The position numbers and the translations under genes are program-made. Of a stretch of 64,000 bases of DNA, positions 9,355 to 19,016 are shown piece by piece; within the stretch, counting starts at the first letter, position 1, and each line of letters opens with the position of its first letter. The stretch spans positions 62,001 to 126,000 of the forward strand of contig NZ_JAKILC010000010.1 in the NCBI RefSeq assembly GCF_023283845.1. The letters are read 5' to 3'. Below the pieces are notes generated by a model that saw only the letters and a list, made by a program, of their open reading frames with translations, had not been told where the DNA came from and did not search any database. Source of the stretch: Shewanella marinintestina. GTDB lineage: Bacteria > Pseudomonadota > Gammaproteobacteria > Enterobacterales > Shewanellaceae.

Positions 9355-10581
9355 CTATACATTTTGAAATAGCACTTCGAGCGTAAACGTTAACACCACT
9401 TGGTTAATACGCTCGGAGAACTCATCTTCTTTACTCCAACGGTACTCAGGAGTAACAGCAAAAAAAAGCCAATCACGAATAAAATTTTGTCGATAAGTGG
9501 CGCTTATACTGGCATTTTTCACATAATGATAGGGTTCATCGACACCATAAATACTGGCTTGATAGCTTAATGCCTGCTTGTTATTTATGTATTGATAAAG
9601 CTTAACGCTAGAACCAAATTCCCAACCATTATTTCGATTTTCATATTGTGCTACTGCACTCCAGCGCCCCACAAAGGTTTCGTTAAAAGCGTGTTCAATA
9701 TCAAATTCAGTCGACTCCCCCGTAACCTTTTTTTCCTGATAAATCTTTTGGGTTAAGCGGGTAACAGTACTATCGGAAATCGGATAGGTATAGCGCCACC
9801 TTGCCTCAAGTTTAGGCTTTAAGTTGGCTTTGATATTAAAACTTACACGGCCTTTGGCATACCAGTCATACCTTAATCCAATATCTCTATCATTATTGTC
9901 ATCTGGTGATTTCAAAAACGAAAATGGATCGTCCTCACCTGTTGAATCTAAGATCAGCTTTAAACGCTTACTCGCTCCAGGTAAGTTCAATCGAGCGTTC
10001 AAGTTAGCTCGATACTTAAAGCCCTCTTCAGCGTAATAAGAAAAATCGTTATACCAGCGAATAATGGTTCCAGCTCGCGCATCATCCTCCACTCTGTCAT
10101 CAACAAAAAAGCTATCAAACCAAATAGCTGGCTGACAAAACTTAGTGTTGAGGTAATCAAATGCCTTGTCTATCGCATCTTCCATTTGTGAATTGCTATA
10201 ACAAGGATCTTCAGTTTTGGCAGCTTCTTCTAAGCTGTTAGCTTCATTAGCGTCTTGCCCCTCTCTAGCTCTCACTGTTGCAGGTTCTGTGACGCTAGCT
10301 TTTTGTTCTAGTTTGGAGGCAGGCTCTGGATCAAGCCGAGCTAAAAATGTTTTAACAGGAGACGGTACTGGTTGCTTGGGTGGGCTTTCTGCCAAAGGTA
10401 AAGCGGATTGCTCAGTTTTAATCCCTTGTTCTACTGCGGGCTTAGCCTCAGTAATTACGCTTGTTTCAGGCAAAAGCTCTGACGCTTGCACTGCCATAGA
10501 AGCAGCAAGACCACAAAATAGTATAGCTAATGAAAACTGATGCTTAAACAACAAGATGAGAGCTCTAACCCGTAAAATCAA
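9355..10581 (-). CDS. Predicted outer-membrane beta-barrel protein of unknown function
   Basis: About 400 residues. A hydrophobic signal peptide (LAILFCGLAASMAVQA, cleavage near residue 33) is followed by about 100 residues rich in Pro, Glu, Lys and Ala that look like a flexible periplasmic linker, and then about 270 residues with alternating polar and aromatic residues typical of beta strands (RNNGWEFGSSVKLYQYIN; FFAVTPEYRWSKEDEF) up to the end VLFQNV. This pattern suggests an outer-membrane barrel with an N-terminal spacer. No known family is recognised. The start is uncertain: the frame opens with TTG at 10581 and other TTG codons follow within eleven residues. It is monocistronic, convergent with the gene before it, and has no obvious terminator. 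Confidence 0.7.
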   Translation of the reverse strand: MILRVRALILLFKHQFSLAILFCGLAASMAVQASELLPETSVITEAKPAVEQGIKTEQSALPLAESPPKQPVPSPVKTFLARLDPEPASKLEQKASVTEPATVRAREGQDANEANSLEEAAKTEDPCYSNSQMEDAIDKAFDYLNTKFCQPAIWFDSFFVDDRVEDDARAGTIIRWYNDFSYYAEEGFKYRANLNARLNLPGASKRLKLILDSTGEDDPFSFLKSPDDNNDRDIGLRYDWYAKGRVSFNIKANLKPKLEARWRYTYPISDSTVTRLTQKIYQEKKVTGESTEFDIEHAFNETFVGRWSAVAQYENRNNGWEFGSSVKLYQYINNKQALSYQASIYGVDEPYHYVKNASISATYRQNFIRDWLFFAVTPEYRWSKEDEFSERINQVVLTFTLEVLFQNV

Positions 10582-10957
10582 TATGCTGCGATAATACCAC
10601 CGATTACATTACCATTACAGATTAAACATAAGTCCTACATACATTCAAACCTTACTTGCTGCAATGTAAGTAGATAATTCTGCCTGGCAAAATATTGATT
10701 ACCACAGCTATTAATAAACTAACTAAAACTGATCCTTACAGCCATCCAAGCACGTCAGCGATTAAAACTTATAACAGCTTAGCGGTAGCGAGCTCTTACA
10801 CATTAACTTCACATCTTCACAAGTAAACTGCACTTCATGCTTAGCTAATTAATGTTTTTCGTAATGCCATTTACGGTTTAAGCCGTTTTAGACCTTGATT
10901 AGCTAGAGCACATTCAAATCTTAAAAAACGTCATTATTTAAACTAGGTAATTTCACT
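10582..10957. other. Divergent intergenic region before the RND efflux genes
   Basis: About 376 bases, AT-rich, presumably with promoters for the barrel protein (minus) and the efflux operon (plus). No operator dyad or hairpin that I would call. Confidence 0.4.
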
Positions 10958-12124
10958 ATGACTCGGCATTATAATTCGCTCTTAGAGCAAAGAATCGAAC
11001 CCTTAATATTTAAACCATGGTTGCCCTTGTCTATTCTATTAATTGCTATTGTTAGTTGCTTTGCAATTGCTGCCACAGCTCCAATCTCTGCAGAAAAAGT
11101 TAAAGGTGAAACCGCCGTTAACGTCAATGTTATGGCGATTACACCAAGTGTTTTTACGCCTAGTTATACCGCCTATGGCAGTGTCATTGCCGATAATAAA
11201 TTAACCTTAAGTGCACAAGTCGATGGCCAACTAATTTATCTCAATAGCAATGTGGTAGAGGGCGGCATAATTGGATTAGATGAATTGGTTTTTCGACAAG
11301 ACAACGCCGATCTCAGCGCAATTTTGTCGCAGCGACAAGCACAATGGGAAATCGCCAGAGCGCAACTAGCACTGGAGCAAGGTGAACAGCGGATAGCTGA
11401 AAAAGATTACCAAATGATGCAACAAGACTTTAAAGATAATGACTGGAAAATTGATCTAGATTTACTACTGCGTCAACCGCAATTGAGCCAAGCTAAAGCT
11501 GAGATCAATATTGCCCAGAATGCTTTAAAAATCGCTGAGAGAGATCTTAGCCGCAGCCAATGGTTAAGTGATAAACGCTATATCGTTGAATCTAAAAACG
11601 CGACCCAAGGTGACTATCTGTCTAAAGGGGACAAAGTCGCGACACTTGTTGATATAAGCCATTTGAGGGTACCTCTTTATTTACCTCGGGCACAGGCTTC
11701 TCAGTTACGCTTAGGTCAAAGTATTCGCTTAATACAGCCTGATACTGAACAGCGCTTTAATGCAACTATTAGTCATATAGTGCCTATTTTAGACCCTTCT
11801 TCTCAGCTGCAAAAAATCTATGCTGAATATCAAGCTTTACCGCTGCAAACTGATGCGTTGATTATTGGTGATTTTGTCAAAGCCAAGATTACTTTTGCAC
11901 CTATCAACAATACTGTGCGTATCCCCCTCGCAGCTATCGATAACGGTCAGGTATGGCTGGTTGGCCTTAACAGTACCCTGCAAGCCAAAGCAATCAATGT
12001 GCTGCATCAAGATGAAAACCATGCGGTAATCAAAAACGTCTTTGCCAATAAAGAGTATTTAGTTACCAGTAAGCTTCACCGACCGCAAACAGGTTTAACC
12101 GCTAACATTGTCGAGAGTTTCTAA
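10958..12124 (+). CDS. RND efflux periplasmic adaptor (membrane fusion protein)
   Basis: 388 residues. One hydrophobic segment (about 20-42) anchors it to the inner membrane. The beta strand YGSVIADNKLTLSAQVDG and its partner near residues 195-230 (SKNATQGDYLSKGDKVATLVD) form the lipoyl/barrel-sandwich half-motifs, with a helical hairpin between, followed by a beta-barrel domain (LRVPLYLPRAQASQLRLGQ). This is the HlyD/AcrA architecture that links an RND pump to an outer-membrane channel. It overlaps the pump gene by one base (TAATG), a sign of translational coupling. No outer-membrane TolC-type gene is nearby, so the pair probably uses a shared channel. The substrate is unknown. Confidence 0.92.
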   Translation: MTRHYNSLLEQRIEPLIFKPWLPLSILLIAIVSCFAIAATAPISAEKVKGETAVNVNVMAITPSVFTPSYTAYGSVIADNKLTLSAQVDGQLIYLNSNVVEGGIIGLDELVFRQDNADLSAILSQRQAQWEIARAQLALEQGEQRIAEKDYQMMQQDFKDNDWKIDLDLLLRQPQLSQAKAEINIAQNALKIAERDLSRSQWLSDKRYIVESKNATQGDYLSKGDKVATLVDISHLRVPLYLPRAQASQLRLGQSIRLIQPDTEQRFNATISHIVPILDPSSQLQKIYAEYQALPLQTDALIIGDFVKAKITFAPINNTVRIPLAAIDNGQVWLVGLNSTLQAKAINVLHQDENHAVIKNVFANKEYLVTSKLHRPQTGLTANIVESF

Positions 12125-15100
12125 TGTCCAAGAGAATACCTAAGGCATCAAATCAAACGACAACAAAAACTCAGGCATTATCGCTATTTCAACGATTGTT
12201 ATCTTGGATGATAGATAACCCTGTTGCCGTTAATTTACTTACCCTTTCGATCATTGTTTTGGGTGTTTACCGCTTTAACGACATAACCCAAGAAACCTCC
12301 CCCTCTTTTAGAGTTGATGAAATTGAAATCAGCGCTAGTTTTCCAGGCGCTACTGTCAAAGAAATTGAACAAAGCATCATATTACCTATCGAGCATAGGC
12401 TAAAAGAAAATACCCGCATTGATCGACTACATGCTAGTGCGACTCAAGGTGAGGCTTTAATAATAATAAGCTTAAATGATGCCGTAGATGTCAACAGCAT
12501 GCTTGCGGATGTCAAGAATGACTTAGACAGTATAAATAGCTTTCCTGACAGTATGGAGCCAATGCAAATTAGCCTTGTTGAAGAGTTAGAACCATTAATT
12601 GAACTAGGTATTTATGGCGATCTCACTGAAACAGCATTAAAAAATGAAGCGCTTAAATTGAAACGTAAATTACTCGCAAACTTTGATATTGCCCAAATAA
12701 AACTTGAAGGTGTTAGAGACAGCGAAATAGTCATTGAGATAAGCCAAGATAAACTCAAGCAACACCAACTCAGTTTGAGCCAAGTAACTGATAAAGTGGC
12801 AAGCTCAGTTAGCGATACCTCTGCTGGCAGCATCAGTACCAATGCCGGTGACATTGTTATTCGCACCTTGGGCCGTAAAGAACAATTAGCTGAATTTAGG
12901 GCTATTAGCATCTACAGTAATAATAAAGGTGCAGAGCTTACATTAGGACAAATAGCTAAAGTCAGCAGGGGCTTTTCCCAGTCTGAGCAACCCTTTCTAG
13001 TTAACGGAAAACCAGCTGTAATGTTGGTGGTTTATCAAAACAAACACGTTAAACCTATCGCTCTAAGCGCTGACATACAAAGCTATATCAAACAATACCA
13101 AACACTATTACCTGTAGCGAGCCAAATCACTGTACTAGAAGATCAAGCACAAGCCTACCAAACACGCAGCAAACTGTTAGTCGACAATGGCGTAATTGGT
13201 TTGGTACTCGTCATTATTGCGCTTTCACTATTTCTTGATACTCGATTAGCATTTTGGGTTTGTATGGGGATCCCCATCGCCATATTAGGCTCGCTAGCCA
13301 TTATGCCAACATTGAATATTGCCCTAAATATCGTGACCTTATTTGCTTTTATTATCACCTTAGGGATCTTGGTGGATGATGCTGTAATTGTGGCCGAGAA
13401 CATCTATCAAAAAGTGCATGATGGACTAGAAATAGACCAAGCTCTAAAACAGGGAGTACATGAAATGGCGCTGCCTGTATGCTTTTCTGTCGCCACTAAT
13501 ATCATTGCTTTTATGCCGCTGCTTTTTGTGACAGGCGAATTGGGTAATATGTACAAGCCCATGACCTTACTGATCTTTGCAATCTTTTTCGTCTCACTAA
13601 TCGAAGCCTTGTTTATTCTTCCGTATCATTTAAAACAACTGAATAAGCCAAAAAGGTTAACTCGGCTAGCACAGATACAGCAACGCAGTTTTACTGCTTT
13701 TGAAAAGCTGCGTGACGGCCATTTTAGGCGTTTACTTAATCAGGTACTGAGAAATCCTTTAAGCGTTATCGCCGTTTTTATTGCTGCAAGCCTGATAGTC
13801 TTTACATGGGTAGGGTCAGGGCGAGTCGATAGCAGTTTTGTGCCTAAAGTTGAGTCAGAACGGATCGATGTTGAAGTGGAGTTTATTGCAGGCAGCTCAC
13901 TTACCGATAAAAAGCGAGTTATGCAGGCCATTGAAGCTGCTGGTATACGCGCCTTTATTCGCTTAAAAGAGCCCGGTAATTACAAACACATTATGTTGTC
14001 AATTGAGGGCAGCGCAGCGTCAAGTACCTTTCAAATACCAGCAGAAGAACTGCGTCAATATAACGCGAGGCAGTTAGTCGATAGCTGGCGACAGGAGATA
14101 GGTGAAGTCGCGGGTATTAAATCACTTTTCTTTGATTTTGAAGTCGGCCCCGGCGGCGGCAAAGAGATATCGATTGAGCTTGCGAGTATCGATAGTAAGG
14201 CACTACAACAAGCAAGTTATGCACTAATGGCCAAACTACAATCTTTACAGGGGATAACGGATCTAGATAGTGGCTTAATCGATGCGCAACGTGAATACAC
14301 TCTTACGGTTAACCAAAGAGGGTTACTAATGGGGTTTAGCAGCGATAATTTGGGCTCAATAGTGCGCAATAGCATGTACGGCAAAGAGGTAAGCCGCCAA
14401 ATACAAGCAGGTGAAGAGTTAAAAGTACGAGTAATGCGTGATAAACGTGAGCAATATAAAGCCAATAATTTAGCTGACTTATTGATACTCTCACCATCAG
14501 GGCAGCAGGTCCTATTAGGGCAAGTTGCAACTATAAAGCCGGAGTTTTCACGGGCTAAAATTGAGCGTGTAGACGGGGTTGAACAAGTCGAAGTCAGCGC
14601 TAGTGTTATTCGCAGCCAAGCTAATGTGTCATTACTCATAAAGCAAATTGATCAACAAGTTCTACCCGAGATTGCAGAGCAATACCCAAGTGTAGCGCTA
14701 GAGCTAGGAGGTAGTGCGAGAACAGAGCGTAAAGTAAGTACCAATCTAACAAGCGGCATTATATTGGCACTATTTCTAGTGTTCGCTTTTTTAGCTATAT
14801 ATTTTAAAAATTGCTTAGATGCTGTACTTGTTCTTAGTGTCATTCCGCTATGTTTAGCCGCTGCAATGCTCGGCCATATAATGCTTGGATATAGCTTTAG
14901 CGTAATGAGTCTATTTGGCATGATCGCGCTGTCGGGTTTAGTGCTAAACGGCTCATTTGTATTACTACTTGAAGTGAAAAAACGCCGGCAACTTGGTTTA
15001 ACTATTGTTGATGCTGTTTTGCAAGCCAGCCTTGCACGCTTTAGACCGGTAACAATCACAGCACTCACAACCACAGTAGGGTTAGCGCCAATGCTATTTG

Positions 15101-15282
15101 AAACCTCTGTGCAGGCACAATACCTAATACCTATGGTGATAAGTTTAAGTTTTGGTACCCTATTCTCTCTTGCCACCATCTTAATTTATTGCCCAGCGAT
15201 ATTTTATTTAGCCCTGCAATGGCGGGCAGCTAAACGAGTCAATAAAGGCGTTTATAATTTAGAACATAGCTTAATGGATTAA
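12124..15282 (+). CDS. RND-family efflux pump, inner-membrane permease
   Basis: 1052 residues, the normal size for AcrB-type pumps. It has a first membrane helix near residues 34-52, two large periplasmic loops (FRVDEIEISASFPGATVKEI begins the first), a block of membrane helices at about 350-500 and a second at about 870-1035. The proton-relay motif GILVDDAVIVAENIY near residue 413 is intact, including both aspartates. It exports toxic compounds from periplasm or membrane using the proton gradient. It is more like the divergent, often uncharacterised RND group of marine bacteria than like AcrB itself. It is coupled to the adaptor gene just upstream. The MerR gene further downstream may or may not control it. 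Confidence 0.95.
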   Translation: MSKRIPKASNQTTTKTQALSLFQRLLSWMIDNPVAVNLLTLSIIVLGVYRFNDITQETSPSFRVDEIEISASFPGATVKEIEQSIILPIEHRLKENTRIDRLHASATQGEALIIISLNDAVDVNSMLADVKNDLDSINSFPDSMEPMQISLVEELEPLIELGIYGDLTETALKNEALKLKRKLLANFDIAQIKLEGVRDSEIVIEISQDKLKQHQLSLSQVTDKVASSVSDTSAGSISTNAGDIVIRTLGRKEQLAEFRAISIYSNNKGAELTLGQIAKVSRGFSQSEQPFLVNGKPAVMLVVYQNKHVKPIALSADIQSYIKQYQTLLPVASQITVLEDQAQAYQTRSKLLVDNGVIGLVLVIIALSLFLDTRLAFWVCMGIPIAILGSLAIMPTLNIALNIVTLFAFIITLGILVDDAVIVAENIYQKVHDGLEIDQALKQGVHEMALPVCFSVATNIIAFMPLLFVTGELGNMYKPMTLLIFAIFFVSLIEALFILPYHLKQLNKPKRLTRLAQIQQRSFTAFEKLRDGHFRRLLNQVLRNPLSVIAVFIAASLIVFTWVGSGRVDSSFVPKVESERIDVEVEFIAGSSLTDKKRVMQAIEAAGIRAFIRLKEPGNYKHIMLSIEGSAASSTFQIPAEELRQYNARQLVDSWRQEIGEVAGIKSLFFDFEVGPGGGKEISIELASIDSKALQQASYALMAKLQSLQGITDLDSGLIDAQREYTLTVNQRGLLMGFSSDNLGSIVRNSMYGKEVSRQIQAGEELKVRVMRDKREQYKANNLADLLILSPSGQQVLLGQVATIKPEFSRAKIERVDGVEQVEVSASVIRSQANVSLLIKQIDQQVLPEIAEQYPSVALELGGSARTERKVSTNLTSGIILALFLVFAFLAIYFKNCLDAVLVLSVIPLCLAAAMLGHIMLGYSFSVMSLFGMIALSGLVLNGSFVLLLEVKKRRQLGLTIVDAVLQASLARFRPVTITALTTTVGLAPMLFETSVQAQYLIPMVISLSFGTLFSLATILIYCPAIFYLALQWRAAKRVNKGVYNLEHSLMD

Positions 15283-15445
15283 CAAATAACACTCATAACA
15301 CCAAGGCTGTAAACCACTTTTAAAATGCAAAAATGGTACAGCCTTTTATCGGCAAAAGTACTTCGGAGTAAGCAGGATATTTTACGCCTAGCTATCTTTA
15401 GATTAAGATCCAGACCAAATATAGATATTAATGGATTAATAATCA

Positions 15446-16360
15446 GTGGCTTCCCGACTATCAAAGAACTATTACCTGTCAATCGCAGGATTAATAGGCT
15501 TTACCCTTGTGGCACTCAAGGCTGCAACAATCTTACTTGCTCCAGAGCAACTTTATTTTTTTGGTGTCAGTATCCCTGCTGACTACGCCAACAATGCTTA
15601 CCTACAAGATCAAAACCTAAGGTTTTGCTTGTTCTTGCTCGTTAGCTACGCCATTTTTACTAGCTATTGCGTGATAGCAGAAACGACAAATATATCACTG
15701 CCTTTTATGCTTTCAGTTTTGTTGCTGTTTTTACTGCTATCTATATTATCAGCCGTACTCACGCTAAGTACGCCACTAGCAGAACCTGTCAGTACCAGTT
15801 ATCGCTATTGGCCAATATGGGTTATCAACAGCCTTGCTGAACTCAGTATCGCTGTTTTAGCCCTTATAGGTATTAAAGGTTTATGGAAAAACTTAACCGC
15901 TAAAATCAATTACCAACAAAATATTGTCATGATCAGTGCCATGGTCATCGCCTTTAGCATTACTCAGTTCTATGTTCCTGATAGTTATATGGACTGTAGT
16001 CTGGCCTTAATGAAGCAATATAAAGAGCTGCTAACTCAATTACCCTATGAACTTGATGATCTTATTAGCATGTTTTGGTTTAGCCTCCCTAAATATGTCA
16101 TCTTATTTACTATATCAATTGCTCTCTTGGCTAAACTTGGGCATGGTCGTCACTTTGTTTACGCGCTGCTTTTAAGCTTTATCTTGCTACAATTTGTCCT
16201 CAAACAGCTACCGATAATCTCAACGTTAGTCATAGGCTCAACAACGAAAGTAAGCCAAATTATTTTGCTTTCAAACAGCTTTGCAATTGGATTACTTGTC
16301 GTTATGGTTGGTTGTTTATCAAATACCCGAAGCAAAAATCTTGGCACAGGCAAAGTTTAA
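15446..16360 (+). CDS. Polytopic membrane protein of unknown function
   Basis: 304 residues with about seven or eight hydrophobic helices (for example AGLIGFTLVALKAATILLA, LLLFLLLSILSAVLTL, IVMISAMVIAFSITQFYV, FAIGLLVVMVGCL). A longer extracytoplasmic or cytoplasmic stretch lies around YMDCSLALMKQYKELL. I recognise no family. GTG at 15446 is the only reasonable start and its ribosome site is weak. It lies 163 bases after the RND permease on the same strand and ends 17 bases before the MerR promoter, so it is probably the last gene of the efflux transcript or monocistronic. Its role in efflux is only a guess from position. Confidence 0.7.
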   Translation: MASRLSKNYYLSIAGLIGFTLVALKAATILLAPEQLYFFGVSIPADYANNAYLQDQNLRFCLFLLVSYAIFTSYCVIAETTNISLPFMLSVLLLFLLLSILSAVLTLSTPLAEPVSTSYRYWPIWVINSLAELSIAVLALIGIKGLWKNLTAKINYQQNIVMISAMVIAFSITQFYVPDSYMDCSLALMKQYKELLTQLPYELDDLISMFWFSLPKYVILFTISIALLAKLGHGRHFVYALLLSFILLQFVLKQLPIISTLVIGSTTKVSQIILLSNSFAIGLLVVMVGCLSNTRSKNLGTGKV

Positions 16361-16377
16361 CCGTAATCATTATTCTG

Positions 16378-16408
16378 TTGACCTGTCTACAGGTATAGGC
16401 TTGATACT
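16378..16408 (+). promoter_or_regulatory. MerR-type promoter with 19-bp spacer and operator dyad
   Basis: The -35 hexamer TTGACC (16378-16383) and -10 hexamer GATACT (16403-16408) are separated by 19 bp, the over-long spacing that MerR-family activators correct by twisting the DNA. A perfect dyad ACCTGT-CT-ACAGGT (16381-16394) overlaps the -35 end. It lies 30 bp ahead of the merR-like gene, so autoregulation is likely. Confidence 0.75.
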
Positions 16409-16437
16409 CCACGCTGTCGTCAAAGCTAGGATGAAAT

Positions 16438-16950
16438 ATGTATACCGTTACCCAACTTGCAAAACGCGCCAACATCTCTCGAACCACACTGCTCTATTAT
16501 GAAAAAGAGGGGCTGCTCACACCAGCATTACGAGCAGATAATGGTTATCGATATTATGGTGAAGCTGAAGAAAAGAAATTAGCTGCGATAGTGTCGTATC
16601 GTGCATATGGGTTGTCAGTAGCCAGCATTACAACCTTACTTAACGAAGAAAACGCACTTGAGCAACCTCTGCTGTTAAAAGAGCATTTTAATCAGCTTGA
16701 GCAAGAGGTCGCCAAACTTAGACAGCAACAGCGGGCAATAGTCATCTTATTGAAAGCCCCTGATTTATTGGAGAACGAAATGGTAAACAAACAGCGCTGG
16801 GTTGAGATAATGATTGAAGCTGGTTTTGATGAAGCAGCTATGGTGCGCTGGCATCAAACATTTGAAAAACTAGAGCCGGAAGAGCACCAAAAATTCTTAG
16901 AATCTTTAAGCATTGATGCTGAAGAGATTAAACATATTCGTGCCTTATAG
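16438..16950 (+). CDS. MerR-family transcriptional regulator
   Basis: 170 residues. The N-terminal winged helix-turn-helix is typical: YTVTQLAKRANISRTTLLYYEKEGLL followed by NGYRYYGEAE. A coiled-coil dimerisation helix follows (about 75-110, HFNQLEQEVAKLRQQQ), and then about 55 residues of effector domain without cysteine, so it does not resemble a metal or SoxR-type redox sensor. ATG at 16438 fits the family start exactly. The gene sits behind its own 19-bp-spacer promoter and is closed by a strong terminator, so it is a single-gene unit. Its targets beyond itself are unknown; the RND genes just upstream are a reasonable guess only. Confidence 0.92.
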   Translation: MYTVTQLAKRANISRTTLLYYEKEGLLTPALRADNGYRYYGEAEEKKLAAIVSYRAYGLSVASITTLLNEENALEQPLLLKEHFNQLEQEVAKLRQQQRAIVILLKAPDLLENEMVNKQRWVEIMIEAGFDEAAMVRWHQTFEKLEPEEHQKFLESLSIDAEEIKHIRAL

Positions 16951-16986
16951 TTTTATAAGTAATTCATAATATATAAAAACATCACC

Positions 16987-17012
16987 ACGCCTGCTATTAG
17001 CAGGCGTTTTTA
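16987..17012 (+). terminator. Terminator of the MerR-family gene
   Basis: Perfect 9-bp stem ACGCCTGCT/AGCAGGCGT with a 3-base loop and a T run, 37 bases after the stop codon. Confidence 0.9.
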
Positions 17013-17186
17013 TCTCCCCGAAAACTAAAGCTATGCCCTGTTAACACTTCTGCTTGGACTTTCTCTAATAATCCCCCCCTTTTTTAGAGCAATAATGAAA
17101 CCTCTACGACTACCTTGTATTTAATCCAACGATTAGCTTTACTTACCTAAGCAACAATACTGTTCATTCACTATTTAGGGGTTGAT

Positions 17187-17429
17187 ATGTTAGGCGAAGA
17201 CCACTCTCTTATTCATGAGTTTCCTGAGTACCAAACAACGATTGTTAAGCTTTGTCAAAATGATGAGGCTTTTGCAAAAGATACTAAGCACTACAATGCG
17301 CTGGATAAAGAGATTCGAGTGCTTGAACTAAAAGGTGCACCAATTGATGATGAAGCGATGCACCAACTCAAACATGACCGAGCAGTGCTGAAAGATGCGC
17401 TTTTTCATCGCTTAAATACGATCGAGTAA
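17187..17429 (+). CDS. YdcH-family (DUF465) small protein
   Basis: 80 residues. The start MLGEDHSLIHEFPEY, the central HYNALDKEIRVLELKG and the C-terminal LKHDRAVLKDALFHRL match the small YdcH/DUF465 family, which forms a helical hairpin. The biochemical role is unknown. A sequence close to GGGG (TTAGGGGTTGAT) stands about eight bases before the ATG, which confirms the start. It is a single-gene unit between two hairpin terminators. Confidence 0.88.
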   Translation: MLGEDHSLIHEFPEYQTTIVKLCQNDEAFAKDTKHYNALDKEIRVLELKGAPIDDEAMHQLKHDRAVLKDALFHRLNTIE

Positions 17430-17457
17430 CCGCGTGAAACGTAGCTACAATTAATAT

Positions 17458-17484
17458 AAAAGGGAGCTTAAGCTCCCTTTATAG
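17458..17484. terminator. Shared terminator between ydcH-like and the curlin gene
   Basis: Perfect palindrome AAAGGGAGCTTAAGCTCCCTTT with A runs on one side and T runs on the other, placed between convergent genes, so it can act in both directions. Confidence 0.85.
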
Positions 17485-17515
17485 TGCCCCTCTCATCAGT
17501 AAACCTTGTAAAGGA

Positions 17516-18592
17516 TTAGTTCGCTTGAATAATGGTAGCGCTATTATTACTGCCTAATACATGCACTGAAGCAACGTTGTTAGCGTCATACTGCAAAACT
17601 GAAACCTGGTTGTTCACCCCGCCTTCAACATATACATCAGCCAATTGAAACTCACCTGTCTGTACTAAGCTAATATCATTTTCAGCACCTAACCAAGACT
17701 CTACCGATGCTAAGTTAAAGTCACCCTGTTGCGAAATATCGACCTTTGATTGATCTTGCGCCGCGTCGGCATAAAGCCTGTTGCCCTGTCCATTTTGCTC
17801 AATTTTCAGTTGGTTATTAGACCCTTTAGTACCAGCACCAACCAAACCACCATAATTACTCGGTGTATTGCCACCACCCATAATAACGTTATCGTTGCCT
17901 TGCTGAGTAATTTCGACCGAACTACCATCACCTAAACGCGTACCAGCTGCTGCAAAGTTACGTTCACCTGATTGATTGATGCTAATTGAATTACCAAAGC
18001 TGCCACTATCTTGATCAATTATCGCGACATTCAACTCACCTGCTTGGGTAATGACTGCCAAATCATTTTCACCAGATTGACTAATATTCGCTTCATTACC
18101 CTTGTCCAATGAACTGCCACTTTGGGTCAGTAACAACTGATTACCCAGACCACTTTGATTAACATCAGCTTGGTTAGATGCATCTTCCTGAGTAATACTT
18201 GCACTTTGTGTTAGCCCTAACTGAACAACTAGCGCACTGTTAGCTTCACCTTGCTGATTAAGCAACAGCTGGCTCAAGTCACTCGTTTGCGTGATTTGAG
18301 CATTTTGGTCTTCACCCTGTTGAGTAACTGATAATTGGTTAGCATCGCCTGTTTGCACAGTTTGAGCCGCACTCAATGAGCTGTCTGTTTGTAAAACAGT
18401 GGCTTGGTTTGCCGACCCAGTTTGAATAAGGTTAGCTAAATTAACCGTACTGTTTGCAGTTTGAGCCACTGCAGCTTGGTTATCATCTCCCGACTGAGTA
18501 ATCTCTGCCAAATTATCTTGGCTTCCCGCTGCATTAGCGCTCGAAAGAAACATTGCGGCAGAGACAAGCACCGCTAACTGAGTATATTTCAT
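17516..18592 (-). CDS. Curlin-repeat secreted protein (curli-like amyloid)
   Basis: 358 residues. A signal peptide (MKYTQLAVLVSAAMFLSSANA) is followed by about 16-17 imperfect repeats of roughly 18-22 residues with the curlin pattern of regularly spaced Asn, Ala/Val/Ile, Gln and Gly, for example DNQAAVAQTANS, GNQLLLTQSGSS, GENDLAVITQAG and GSNNSATIIQAN. Each should form one strand-turn-strand rung of an amyloid beta-solenoid. E. coli CsgA and CsgB have five repeats and about 150 residues, so this is more than three times longer. No csgD, csgE, csgF or csgG homologue is adjacent, so secretion must rely on genes elsewhere or differ. Composition is rich in Gln, Asn and Ser with almost no aromatic residues. 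The family call is good; the exact role (fibre, nucleator or adhesin) is open. Confidence 0.85.
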   Translation of the reverse strand: MKYTQLAVLVSAAMFLSSANAAGSQDNLAEITQSGDDNQAAVAQTANSTVNLANLIQTGSANQATVLQTDSSLSAAQTVQTGDANQLSVTQQGEDQNAQITQTSDLSQLLLNQQGEANSALVVQLGLTQSASITQEDASNQADVNQSGLGNQLLLTQSGSSLDKGNEANISQSGENDLAVITQAGELNVAIIDQDSGSFGNSISINQSGERNFAAAGTRLGDGSSVEITQQGNDNVIMGGGNTPSNYGGLVGAGTKGSNNQLKIEQNGQGNRLYADAAQDQSKVDISQQGDFNLASVESWLGAENDISLVQTGEFQLADVYVEGGVNNQVSVLQYDANNVASVHVLGSNNSATIIQAN

Positions 18593-19016
18593 ATCCTATT
18601 CCCTAAATAGACTGTAATCAGCCAACAGCCAATTCTGTTAACCTCCGAGAAGAACATCAGTGATTTTACTCATGCTCCATAAAGTATTCTGTAGACGTAA
18701 TTAGGAATAATTACCAATATTAACGGCTAGTTATCAGAACCCAGCGAAGATTATGATTAGAGAAAGCTTAACGAGAATCCGCCCTAAGTATTAAGCCAAG
18801 CGAACCTAAAGTTGTATTATTAAAAACAGCATAGACTTAACTACTAAGCTAATCAGTAATCAATAGCTAAAGCGATCTGTACAGCGCTAAAAGTAGATGA
18901 CTGGTCCAGTAACCACCCCAAACAAAGCAACATTTACACAACCACCTGCAAACAAACATTTCAACTAGATACAATTATTGCTATCTTTGCAGCGCAAATT
19001 TCGAAAGGACATCAAA
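18593..19016. other. Divergent intergenic region, curlin gene and SPFH gene
   Basis: About 420 bases with no recognised operator. A Shine-Dalgarno GAAAGGAC lies just before the ATG at 19017. The curlin promoter should be in the left half, read leftwards. Confidence 0.4.
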
